Assembly (NCBI GenBank): GCA_004556755.1
Contig: SFFW01000013.1
Location: 1-59,990 of the forward strand
Direction of reading: 5' to 3'
Source: Clostridiales bacterium
GTDB lineage: Bacteria; Bacillota; Clostridia; Oscillospirales; Oscillospiraceae
Length of the DNA stretch: 59,990 nt
Position numbers and translations under genes: made by a program. This document shows, in pieces, positions 29,004 through 36,970 of the stretch; within the stretch, counting starts at the first letter, position 1, and each line of letters begins with the position of its first letter. The notes under the pieces were generated by a model that did not search any database, was not told the DNA's origin, and saw only the letters and a list, made by a program, of their open reading frames with translations.

Positions 29004-29933
29004 TCAGGTGTTCTTAACCTTTTCGTATATGGATCTGAGCCGTGCAAGCTCCGCCTGCGATGCGGGAGCGTTCGGCTCCGTGTTCTTTGCGGGGGTCGGC
29101 GTCCGGCGATCCTTCTCCTCGATCTCCTGCACCGTATGTATGCCCTTTTGGTGCCACGAGGACACGATCTTATTCATGTAGTTCCACTTTAGAGAGCCTG
29201 TATTCGTGACCGTCCTGTCATAGGCAACGGAGAGGGCATCGACCGAAAAGCCCATGTCGAGCCACGAAAAAACGTACTTCCTCTCGGTCGGCGTAAGCTC
29301 ACGCCCGCGGATGCCGAGAGCGGCCTTTATCTCCTCCGCACGGGAGCGGCGAGAGCGGCTTTCCTCGATAAACTCCTCCGCCTGCTCAAGCGTCAGTATC
29401 TCGTTGTTTGCCCAAGAGTACGCCTCCTTCTCGATGCTGCGCATCGAGGGGAGCCTGCCCGGACCGTACTTCTGCCGGTAAAGCTCCGTGCAGTAGTTGA
29501 GAAGGACGAATATGACCTCCGTTGGCAGAGCAAGGTAGTCGTAGATGCCGAACAGTATCTTCATGTCGGGACTTGAAAGCGACCTGCCGAGAACACGCTC
29601 CGCCTCCTGAAGCACCGCCTTAAAGGACCCGTCCTCCGACGAGCGGCGAAGCACGTCGTTTACCGTGTACTGCGGAAGCTCCTCGGCGGGGGAGGAGGGC
29701 GCTTCTTTGCGGTCGGGAGTGATGGGGTAAAGCCCCATGCGGCAGAGCTTTTCATAGGCTCTGTCCATCTCACCGAGGGTGCGGCAAAGCTCCTCGGCGG
29801 CACGGTCGCCGTTATAGACACCGCTTCGGCAGAGCCACAGCCAAAGCAGAGCCGTGTCTCCGTCGTGAGCCGCTATAAGCTTATCCCTTGCCGCAGGGTC
29901 CGGAAAATTGCGCACCTTTGCTACCTCTTTCAT
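29004..29933 (-). CDS. DnaD-domain replication initiation protein
   Basis: A 309-residue protein. The N-terminal 75 residues form the DDBH1-like winged helix (GDTALLWLWLCRSGVYN...), and two DnaD (DDBH2) domains follow: FKAVLQEAERVLGRSLSSPDMKILFGIYDYLALPTEVIFVLLNYC and RELTPTERKYVFSWLDMGFSVDALSVAYDRTVTNTGSLKWNYMNKIVSSWHQKG, the latter with the YxxxIxxxW signature in the form YMNKIVSSW. It should act with DnaA and the DnaC-like loader at the origin or at restart sites. First gene of the operon; its promoter overlaps that of the divergent U32 gene. Confidence 0.9.
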   Translation of the reverse strand: MKEVAKVRNFPDPAARDKLIAAHDGDTALLWLWLCRSGVYNGDRAAEELCRTLGEMDRAYEKLCRMGLYPITPDRKEAPSSPAEELPQYTVNDVLRRSSEDGSFKAVLQEAERVLGRSLSSPDMKILFGIYDYLALPTEVIFVLLNYCTELYRQKYGPGRLPSMRSIEKEAYSWANNEILTLEQAEEFIEESRSRRSRAEEIKAALGIRGRELTPTERKYVFSWLDMGFSVDALSVAYDRTVTNTGSLKWNYMNKIVSSWHQKGIHTVQEIEEKDRRTPTPAKNTEPNAPASQAELARLRSIYEKVKNT

Positions 29934-29965
29934 AAAATGTTTACACGCTTTAGCGTTAGTTTTAC

Positions 29966-30015
29966 ATTATAACATTAAATTTGACTTGTAGCAATAGCCT
30001 CTTATGTGTTATAAT
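29966..30015. promoter_or_regulatory. Overlapping divergent promoters
   Basis: Minus strand: TTGCTA (29994-29989), 17 bp, TATAAT (29971-29966) for dnaD. Plus strand: TTGTAG (29986-29991), 18 bp, TATAAT (30010-30015) for the U32 gene. The two -35 boxes share bases, so polymerase can use only one at a time. Confidence 0.6.
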
Positions 30016-30047
30016 CCTTTTTATAATGATGAGGTATGAGGTGGAGT

Positions 30048-32138
30048 ATGCTCGAACTGCTTTCTCCCGCCGGCTCGCCGGAGGCGGTCATCGCCGCCGT
30101 GCAGAACGGTGCTGACGCAATATATTTGGGTCTCGGTGACTTTAACGCCCGCAGGGGCGCCAAAAACTTCAGCGCCGAGGAATTTGAAAAGGCCGTGCGC
30201 TACTGCCGTGTCAGGGGCTGCAAGGTCTATGTCACCATGAACACCCTCGTTAACGACCGTGAGATGGCGGGTGCGCTCGACCTTGCCCGCTTTGCGTCCG
30301 ACGTGGGCGCTTCGGCGATACTCGTTCAGGACCTCGGACTGCTGTCCGTCCTGAAAAGAGCCGTGCCGGACATTCCGCTCCACGCAAGCACGCAGATGAG
30401 TATACACAGCCTTGACGGTGTTAAGGCTGCGGCTGCGATGGGGCTTGAGCGTGCCGTGCTTGCACGGGAGCTGAGCCTTGACCAGATTCGCTATATAAGC
30501 CGCAACTCGCCCATCGAGACGGAGATCTTCGTCCACGGTGCGCTTTGCTTTTCGCACTCCGGACAGTGCTATATGTCGTCGCTTATCGGTCGCCGCAGCG
30601 GCAACCGGGGTATGTGCGCACAGCCCTGCCGCATGGAGTACAGCCTCGGCAGCCGTATGGAGGACAGCCACCCCCTGTCGCTCAAAGACAATTGCCTTAT
30701 CGATAGGATGCAGGAGATCGAAGAGGCGGGCGTCGCCTGCGTCAAGATTGAGGGGCGCATGAAGCGTCCGGAATACACCGCCGTGGTCACGAAGATATAC
30801 TCGGATGTCATCCGGGAAAAGCGCAAGCCGACCGCCGAGGAGCGTGATGCGCTTGCGACCGCCTTTTCCAGAGACGGCTTTACGCAGGGCTATTTTGACG
30901 GCGACCGCAGCGATATGTTCGGTGTGCGTCCGGATCAGCCCCCTGCCGAGGCGGAGAAGCTCTTTGCCGAGGCAAGGCGGAACTATATCGACTCCGAGGC
31001 ACGCAGAGTGCCGATAAGAGTATACATCGACATAAAACCGAAGGAGGCGGTCAAGGCCGCCGTGCTTGACGACGACGGAAGTCATATCGTCGTTGCCGGA
31101 GCCGTGCCGGAGGGTGCGGTGAGGCAGTCGTTAAGCGCCGAGCTTGTGGACCGTCAGATGAGAAAGACGGGAGGCACCCCCTTTATCTGCACCGAGGTCG
31201 AGAGCCGTGTGAAGCCGGGGCTGTTTCTGACCTCGTCGGCGCTCAACGAGCTGCGGCGCAAGCTTCTGACTGAGCTTGTGGAAAAGCGTGCGTCGGCGCC
31301 GCAGAGACGCTCTCTGCCCATGCCGGAGATGCCCAAGGGCATTGCGCCCATATCCGACCCCGTCACGATATATCACGTTCTTAAAGCGGAGCAGCTCTCG
31401 CAGGAGCTTGCGGAGCTTCGCCCGCAGCACCTATATATGCCGCTAAAGGAAATGGCGGAGAACTTCCATGCGGTGCAGCCCTTTGTCGAAAACGGCTGCC
31501 GTCCCGTCGCCGTGCTGCCGAGAGTCGTCACCGACGACGAGCGGGGAGACGTTGCGGATATGCTCCGTGAGCTTTACGACATGGGCGTGCGTGAGGCGCT
31601 TGTCGGCAACATCGGTCATGTCACGATGGCGGCAAAGCTCGGCTATAAGCTCAGGGGCGATTTCGGCATGAATATGTTCAATTCCTACGGGCTTGAGCTG
31701 CTGCAAAAGCTGGGTTTTTTGTCCGCCACCGCATCGTTTGAGCTGCGCCTTGCGCAGGTGCGTGATATGCAGAAGTGCATAGACACCGAGCTTATAGTTT
31801 ACGGCAGACTGCCGCTCATGGTCTCCGACCAGTGCGTCGTGAACCATGCCTACGGCAAGTGCTGCTGCGGCAACAATATCATGCTGTCCGACAGAAAGGG
31901 TTCGCTTTTCCCCGTGCTGCGTGAGTACGACCACCGCAACGCCATATACAACGCTCACAAGCTGTTCATGGCGGACAAGGCGGAGGATATTTACTCGGCG
32001 GGACTTTGGGGGCAGCGTCTGCTCTTTACCACCGAAAGCGCAAGAGAGGCCGTCGAGATCGCAAAATGCTACAAGGGCGAGGGCGATTACAGACCCAATG
32101 TGCTTACAAGAGGATTATATTACAGAGGCGTTGATTAA
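30048..32138 (+). CDS. U32 family protein, RlhA-like (23S rRNA C2501 hydroxylation)
   Basis: A 696-residue U32 'peptidase' with a C-terminal DUF3656-type region. It starts LELLSPAGSPEAVIAAVQNGADAIYLGLGDFNARRGAKNF and carries the family signature FVHGALCFSHSGQCYMSS...GNRGMCAQPCR (about 168-200). The Cys set in CCCGNNI near 605 may hold an iron-sulfur cluster. Long U32-DUF3656 proteins include E. coli RlhA, which hydroxylates C2501 of 23S rRNA with prephenate-derived chemistry; short ones are TrhP/TrhO-like. The length favours RlhA. ATG 30048 follows GAGGTGGAG. Older annotation as collagenase is unlikely to be right. Confidence 0.85.
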   Translation: MLELLSPAGSPEAVIAAVQNGADAIYLGLGDFNARRGAKNFSAEEFEKAVRYCRVRGCKVYVTMNTLVNDREMAGALDLARFASDVGASAILVQDLGLLSVLKRAVPDIPLHASTQMSIHSLDGVKAAAAMGLERAVLARELSLDQIRYISRNSPIETEIFVHGALCFSHSGQCYMSSLIGRRSGNRGMCAQPCRMEYSLGSRMEDSHPLSLKDNCLIDRMQEIEEAGVACVKIEGRMKRPEYTAVVTKIYSDVIREKRKPTAEERDALATAFSRDGFTQGYFDGDRSDMFGVRPDQPPAEAEKLFAEARRNYIDSEARRVPIRVYIDIKPKEAVKAAVLDDDGSHIVVAGAVPEGAVRQSLSAELVDRQMRKTGGTPFICTEVESRVKPGLFLTSSALNELRRKLLTELVEKRASAPQRRSLPMPEMPKGIAPISDPVTIYHVLKAEQLSQELAELRPQHLYMPLKEMAENFHAVQPFVENGCRPVAVLPRVVTDDERGDVADMLRELYDMGVREALVGNIGHVTMAAKLGYKLRGDFGMNMFNSYGLELLQKLGFLSATASFELRLAQVRDMQKCIDTELIVYGRLPLMVSDQCVVNHAYGKCCCGNNIMLSDRKGSLFPVLREYDHRNAIYNAHKLFMADKAEDIYSAGLWGQRLLFTTESAREAVEIAKCYKGEGDYRPNVLTRGLYYRGVD

Positions 32139-32139
32139 A

Positions 32140-32706
32140 ATGAAGATCGTACTTGCATCCGGTTCACCGAGAAGGAGAGAGCTTCTCTCGATGCTCGGAG
32201 CCGAATTTGAAGTCATACCCGCAAAGGGCGAGGAAAAGACCGAAGCGGGACTCACTCCCGCCGAGACCGTGGTCTCGCTCGCAAAGGCAAAGGCGGAGGA
32301 GGTAGCTTTCTCCTGCGGCGATGCGCTGGTCATTGCGGCGGATACGGTCGTGAGCATAGACGGGGACATACTCGGAAAGCCCGCATCGCACGAGGAAGCG
32401 GCAGAGATGCTCTGCAGGCTCTCCGGCAGGACGCACGAGGTGTATACGGGACTGTGCATAAGGTGCGGCGGCAAAACGCTCTGCGGTTTTGAGGAAACAA
32501 TGGTGCGCTTTAAGGCGCTTGAGCCTTCCGAGATCGAAAGCTACGCTAAAACCGACGAGCCTATGGACAAGGCGGGTGCCTACGGTATACAGGGCAAGGC
32601 CGCCGTGTTCGTCGAGAGCATAAACGGAGATTTCTATAACGTCATGGGTCTGCCGCTTTGCAGACTTGACGAAATGCTAAAGCAAATGGGAGTCAGGCTG
32701 ATATGA
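32140..32706 (+). CDS. maf: Maf nucleoside-triphosphate pyrophosphatase
   Basis: A 188-residue house-cleaning NTP pyrophosphatase (dTTP/UTP type). It opens with the canonical MKIVLASGSPRRRELLSMLG, then VIAADTVVSIDGDILGKP, LSGRTHEVYTGLCI and the DKAGAYGIQGKAAVFVESINGDFYNVMGLPL ending. It starts directly at the U32 stop and overlaps mreC by 4 bases, keeping the classic maf-mre linkage although mreB itself is absent. Confidence 0.95.
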   Translation: MKIVLASGSPRRRELLSMLGAEFEVIPAKGEEKTEAGLTPAETVVSLAKAKAEEVAFSCGDALVIAADTVVSIDGDILGKPASHEEAAEMLCRLSGRTHEVYTGLCIRCGGKTLCGFEETMVRFKALEPSEIESYAKTDEPMDKAGAYGIQGKAAVFVESINGDFYNVMGLPLCRLDEMLKQMGVRLI

Positions 32707-33545
32707 AGCAATATCTCAAAAAGAACGGATTGAAGCTCGGCATAATCGTGCTTGTCGTTGCGCTTATTGCCGGCGTCGGCACCTATTTTCTCAAGGGCAA
32801 TGCCGGACTTATCCAAAACATAAGCGGTGCCGTCAAGACCCCGGTGCAGCGTATCGTAAGCTCGCTGAGCGGCTGGCTTGAGGGCGTTTACGGCTACGTT
32901 TACGAGTACGATGAGCTGAAGGCGGAAAACGAGAGACTGCGTTCCGAGCTTACGCAGGCAAAGCAGGAGGCGAGAGACGGCTACGAGGCGGTCGAGGAAA
33001 ACGAGAGACTGCGCACCCTGCTCGGCTTTGCGAAAAAGCACAGCGATATGACGCTTGAGTCGGCAAAGATCGTGTCGTGGACCTCGTCGAACTGGGCGAA
33101 CTCCTTTACCATAAGCAAGGGCTCGAATGCCGGCATCGAGGTCGGCGACTGCGTCATCACCGAGTACGGCGTTCTGGTCGGACAGGTGACAGAGCTTGGG
33201 AGCAACTGGGCGGTCGTCAGCACCGTCATTGATATTAACACCGACATCGGCGCTTTCGTGTCGAATAACGGAAGCTCCGGACTTGTCGTCGGCGACTTTG
33301 CGCTCATGCAGGACGGCTACGCAAAGCTCACCTATCTTGCCGACGGCGCTCAGATATTCGCAGGAGACGAGGTCGTCACCTCCGGCTCCGGCGGCGCCTT
33401 CCCGCAGGGACTCGTCATCGGCACCGTAGAGGAGGTGCAGGCGGAGGCGGGCGGTCAGATCGAGTACGGACTTGTGCGTCCGGGCTGTGACCTTGATTCC
33501 CTCGTCCAAGTGTTTATAGTAAAAGATTTTGAAGTGGTGGAATAA
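32703..33545 (+). CDS. mreC: Rod-shape-determining protein MreC
   Basis: A 280-residue bitopic protein: cytoplasmic KQYLKKNG, one helix (LGIIVLVVALIAGVGTYF, about 8-25), a coiled coil (YDELKAENERLRSELTQAKQEA, about 70-105), and the beta-rich domain with ANSFTISKGSNAGIEVGDCVIT and LVGQVTELGSNWAVVSTVID. It links the MreB cytoskeleton with PBP2/RodA during elongation. ATGA overlap with maf; mreD begins at the next base after its stop. Confidence 0.93.
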   Translation: MKQYLKKNGLKLGIIVLVVALIAGVGTYFLKGNAGLIQNISGAVKTPVQRIVSSLSGWLEGVYGYVYEYDELKAENERLRSELTQAKQEARDGYEAVEENERLRTLLGFAKKHSDMTLESAKIVSWTSSNWANSFTISKGSNAGIEVGDCVITEYGVLVGQVTELGSNWAVVSTVIDINTDIGAFVSNNGSSGLVVGDFALMQDGYAKLTYLADGAQIFAGDEVVTSGSGGAFPQGLVIGTVEEVQAEAGGQIEYGLVRPGCDLDSLVQVFIVKDFEVVE

Positions 33546-34040
33546 TTGTTTAACAGGCTTATCGAATGGAAAAAGCTGCGTGGCGTTTTGGCCTTTGCAG
33601 CGTATATGATACTCGCCATGTTCATACAGAGCCTGCTGTTTTCCCGTGTCAGCATATTCGGCTACAGAGGCTTCATACTGCCTGCCGCTGTCGTCGCTGC
33701 GGGAATATACAGCGACGGCGTCAGGGGTGCGGTGTTCGGACTCATACTCGGACTTTTTGCGGATATGAGCTTTTCCGAGAGCGTCGTTACCTTTACGGTG
33801 CTGTTTCCGATCATCGGCTTTGCGGCGGGCGTCGCCTCCATGTTCTATATAAATAAGAGCTTCTTTGCCTTTATCACCTTTTCCGCAGCGGCGATCCTCC
33901 TGACCGCACTGGTGCAGATGCTGCTTGCGGTGATAGTCAGCGGGGCGGAGATTCTTCCGGCTCTTATTACCGCACTGGCGCAGACTGCGGTGTCCCTTAT
34001 CCCGGCTGCGCTTCTGTACCTTCCCTTCAGACACAAATAA
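33546..34040 (+). CDS. mreD: Rod-shape-determining protein MreD
   Basis: A 164-residue membrane protein with about five helices (VLAFAAYMILAMFIQSLLF, GFILPAAVVAAGIYSDGVRGAVFGLILGLFADMSFSE and others); the GxxxGLxxDxxF-like stretch is typical of MreD. TTG 33546 immediately after the mreC stop is the most likely start, giving a full first helix; the next in-frame ATG would remove half of it. Part of the elongasome operon with mreC and PBP2. Confidence 0.88.
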   Translation: MFNRLIEWKKLRGVLAFAAYMILAMFIQSLLFSRVSIFGYRGFILPAAVVAAGIYSDGVRGAVFGLILGLFADMSFSESVVTFTVLFPIIGFAAGVASMFYINKSFFAFITFSAAAILLTALVQMLLAVIVSGAEILPALITALAQTAVSLIPAALLYLPFRHK

Positions 34041-34052
34041 GAGGATTTTCGC

Positions 34053-36146
34053 ATGAACATTATCAAAAAAGACAGAATAGCAGTCCTTGCCGCCGTGCTT
34101 GCGGTGCTGCTCGTGGTGTACATCATTGCACTGTACAAGCTCCAGATAATCGAGGGCGAGGCGTATTACGAGGAAAGCCGCAACTTCAGCACGACGACGA
34201 GTACCGTCATCGCCGCAAGAGGCAACATCCTCGACCGCTACGGCAGAATGCTTGTGACGAACAAGTCCTGCTACAATCTGGTCATCAACACGAACGAGCT
34301 GTTTCCGTCGGACGGCAGCGTCGATTCAAACAAGGTCATACTTGAGCTTATAAATATGGTGCGTGAGTACGGTGACGATTTTGTGGACGATCTGCCCATC
34401 ACCGCACAGCCGCCCTTTGAATATACGGAGATGACCCCCGTCGATAAGGCGAGGCTCGACAAGTACAAGGAAAACCGCAAGCTCGATGCAAACGCCAGCG
34501 CCGTCGAGGTGCTGTCCGATATGCGCACAAGGTACGAGGTCGACTCGAACTACACCGCAGAGGAGGCGAGGGCGATAATCGCCGTGCGCTATGCGGTGAA
34601 CGTCCGCTACCTCATAAATACCTCGGACTATATCTTTGTCGAGGACGCCGACATGGAGCTTATCTCCAAAATTCTCGAAAACAACATCACGGGCGTGAGC
34701 ATCAAGGAATCGTATGTGCGCGAGTACAATACGGAGTACGCCGCCCACATCCTCGGCTACGTCAACTGGATAAGCGATTCGCAGTACGAAAAGTACGTCA
34801 CGAACATGGGCTACGCAGCCGACACCAAGGTCGGTCAGGAGGGTGCGGAGCTTGCGTTTGAGAAATATCTGCACGGCACGAACGGTCTTGTCAAGACCAC
34901 CTCCGCTCCCGACGGTACGGTCATCAGCGTCGAATATGTCAAGGAGCCGGAGCCGGGCAACAACGTCTATCTGACGATAGACGGACAGCTTCAGGAAATC
35001 GCCGAACGAGCGCTGCAAAACGGCGTTACGCAGATACAGACAAAGCTCGACACCAAGAAGGAGCAGGAGATCGCCGCCGGCACCTATAAGGAAAAGCTCG
35101 ATCAGATAACGGGTGCCGCCGTCGTGGTCGTCGACGTCAAGACGGGTGAGCCGCTTGCCATCGCAAGCTGGCCGAGCTACGACGCAAGCACGCTTTTGGA
35201 TAACTACGCCGAGCTTTTGGCGGACAAGTCAAATCCCCTGTATAACCGTGCGCTTCAGGGTACCTACGCTCCCGGCTCTACCTTCAAGCCCTGCACCTCG
35301 ATCGCCGCACTGTCGGAGAAGATCATAAACACCGCAACCACGGTCGAGTGCAGAGGTCAGTACACCCGCTACGAGGCACAGGGCTACGCTCCGTGGTGCT
35401 GGTGGGAATACGGACACGGCAACGACAACATAGTCGAGGCGCTGCGCGACTCCTGCAACGTGTTCTTCTACGAAACGGGTCACAACCTCGGTATCGACAA
35501 GATGCGCAAATACGCCGCTTTGCTCGGTCTCGGAGAGACGACGGGCATTGAGCTTCCCGAAAGCAAGGGCAATATGTCAAACCCCGAAAACCACTTCGAC
35601 CTCGTCGGAGAGGACTGGACGATAGGCGACACCATGCAAGCGGCGATCGGTCAGTCGGACAGCGTTTTCACTCCCCTGCAGCTTGCGGAATACTGTGCCG
35701 CCATTGCAAACGGCGGCGAGCGCCACTCCGCTTCCATACTCAAGAGCGTCAGGAGCTTCGATTACAGCGACAACATTTACGAGCGTAAAAACGAGGTGCT
35801 GAGCAAGATCGACAGCGAGCAGTACAATTGGGACGCCATACACGAGGGTATGTACCTCGTCGCAAACGACCCCAACGGCTCCGGCTATGCGGCGTTCAGA
35901 GACTACACCGCATCCACGGTCGCCTGTAAGACGGGTACTGCGCAGAAGGGTGAATCCGTTTCGAACGACGGTATCTTCATCTGCTATGCGCCTTACGAGA
36001 ATCCGCAGATAGCCATTGCGATCGTCATTGAGCGAGGCGGAGCGGGCGCAAACTGCGCTCCCATAGCCCGTGAGATACTTGAGGCGTATTTCAGCATAAG
36101 GACTGCGACCGACGTCACCGAGACCGAAGGCTCGCTGCTGAAATAA
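34053..36146 (+). CDS. mrdA: Penicillin-binding protein 2 (elongasome transpeptidase)
   Basis: A 697-residue class B PBP with an N-terminal helix (VLAAVLAVLLVVYIIALYKL). The dimerisation domain begins ARGNILDRYGRMLVTNKSCYNL. The transpeptidase has Ser nucleophile in GSTFKP (about S409), SCN (about 467-469) and KTGTAQ (about 626). It crosslinks side-wall peptidoglycan with RodA and MreCD. The product is 12 bases downstream of mreD, same operon. The C-terminus after the catalytic domain is short. Confidence 0.93.
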   Translation: MNIIKKDRIAVLAAVLAVLLVVYIIALYKLQIIEGEAYYEESRNFSTTTSTVIAARGNILDRYGRMLVTNKSCYNLVINTNELFPSDGSVDSNKVILELINMVREYGDDFVDDLPITAQPPFEYTEMTPVDKARLDKYKENRKLDANASAVEVLSDMRTRYEVDSNYTAEEARAIIAVRYAVNVRYLINTSDYIFVEDADMELISKILENNITGVSIKESYVREYNTEYAAHILGYVNWISDSQYEKYVTNMGYAADTKVGQEGAELAFEKYLHGTNGLVKTTSAPDGTVISVEYVKEPEPGNNVYLTIDGQLQEIAERALQNGVTQIQTKLDTKKEQEIAAGTYKEKLDQITGAAVVVVDVKTGEPLAIASWPSYDASTLLDNYAELLADKSNPLYNRALQGTYAPGSTFKPCTSIAALSEKIINTATTVECRGQYTRYEAQGYAPWCWWEYGHGNDNIVEALRDSCNVFFYETGHNLGIDKMRKYAALLGLGETTGIELPESKGNMSNPENHFDLVGEDWTIGDTMQAAIGQSDSVFTPLQLAEYCAAIANGGERHSASILKSVRSFDYSDNIYERKNEVLSKIDSEQYNWDAIHEGMYLVANDPNGSGYAAFRDYTASTVACKTGTAQKGESVSNDGIFICYAPYENPQIAIAIVIERGGAGANCAPIAREILEAYFSIRTATDVTETEGSLLK

Positions 36147-36160
36147 ATTTTGAAAAGCCG

Positions 36161-36189
36161 TTGAAAGACGGCGAAAAAATGTATATAAT
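36161..36189 (+). promoter_or_regulatory. mgsA promoter
   Basis: TTGAAA, 17-bp spacer, TATAAT, 30 bases before the methylglyoxal synthase start, which has GGAGGACG upstream. Confidence 0.7.
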
Positions 36190-36218
36190 ATACCATTATA
36201 ACGGAGCGGAGGACGAGT

Positions 36219-36623
36219 ATGAATATTGCACTCATGGCACATGACAGAAAAAAAGAGCTTATGGTACAGTTTTGCATAGCCTACTGCGGTATTCTTGCGG
36301 AGCATTCCGTGTGTGCAACGAACACCACGGGCAAGCTCGTGTCCGAGGCTACGGGACTTCCCGTGACACTGTATCTTCACGCCGATCAGGGCGGCGCTCA
36401 GCAGATAGGCGCAAGGATCGCATATAACGAGATAGACCTTGTGCTGTTCTTCTGCGACCCGGCAAATCCCAACGGCTTTGACGATATTAACAGGATCGAG
36501 CGTCTGTGCGACCAGTATCAGATCCCCTTTGCAACGAACGCTGCCACGGCGGAGGTTTTGGTGCAGGGTCTGCGTCGGGGCGACCTCGACTGGCGCAACA
36601 TCGTAAATCCCAAGCGGAGATAG
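36219..36623 (+). CDS. mgsA: Methylglyoxal synthase
   Basis: A 134-residue enzyme converting dihydroxyacetone phosphate to methylglyoxal plus phosphate, a glycolytic overflow bypass. Family motifs: ALMAHDRKKELMVQFC, NTTGKLVSEATGLPV, the phosphate site DQGGAQQIGARIAYNEIDLVLFFCDP (catalytic Asp) and ATNAATAEVLV. Length is close to the family norm. Monocistronic with its own promoter. Confidence 0.96.
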   Translation: MNIALMAHDRKKELMVQFCIAYCGILAEHSVCATNTTGKLVSEATGLPVTLYLHADQGGAQQIGARIAYNEIDLVLFFCDPANPNGFDDINRIERLCDQYQIPFATNAATAEVLVQGLRRGDLDWRNIVNPKRR

Positions 36624-36644
36624 GTCCACATTTAAAAGGTATAT

Positions 36645-36674
36645 AAATGCTGCTGCTTACCTGCGGCAGCATTT
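36645..36674 (+). terminator. Terminator-like hairpin after mgsA
   Basis: AAATGCTGC paired with GCAGCATTT; no strong T tract follows. Confidence 0.5.
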
Positions 36675-36683
36675 GCAGTTAAA

Positions 36684-36823
36684 TCTCTCCCTCAGTCAGC
36701 TTCGCTGACAGCTCCCACGGAAGTGTAGAGCCATGAGATTATGCAAATCTCGCTGCGGAGAAAAGCTTTGCTGCTTTGTCGTTTTCAGGTGTCAAAACCG
36801 TAAGGTTTTGGCGGAGGGAGAGA
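36684..36823. mobile_element. MITE-like element, copy 1 (140 bp)
   Basis: Terminal inverted repeats TCTCTCCCTC/GAGGGAGAGA. Just inside are hairpins GTCAGC-TTC-GCTGAC and CAAAACC-GTAA-GGTTTTG. The middle (about 36717-36790) is absent from copy 2 at 49288-49368. No ORF. The following bases 36824-36894 are AT-rich and show nothing. Confidence 0.7.
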
Positions 36824-36894
36824 AAACGTGAAGCGACTGACGCAGCAGCTAAAAACAAACACGGCATTTAATTTTAACAACTTAAACAACAACA

Positions 36895-36960
36895 CCGCAG
36901 CGCCGCTTTGACCCTCCGCCGCCGCACGGAGAAGGTATCACGGCGCTGACAATACTGCGG
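36895..36960 (+). promoter_or_regulatory. Structured leader ahead of hisS
   Basis: CAGCGCCG (36898-36905) pairs exactly with CGGCGCTG (36941-36948); CTCCG/CGGAG forms a hairpin inside; CCGCAG (36895) can alternatively pair with CTGCGG (36955-36960) next to the hisS start. The mutually exclusive outer and inner stems, close to a start codon with poor Shine-Dalgarno, suggest translational control. No T-box sequence is seen. Confidence 0.4.
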
Positions 36961-36970
36961 CAGAATTGGA

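Noticed and set aside
36895..36970. T-box leader for hisS
   Set aside because: No T-box sequence and no room for a specifier stem in this short leader.
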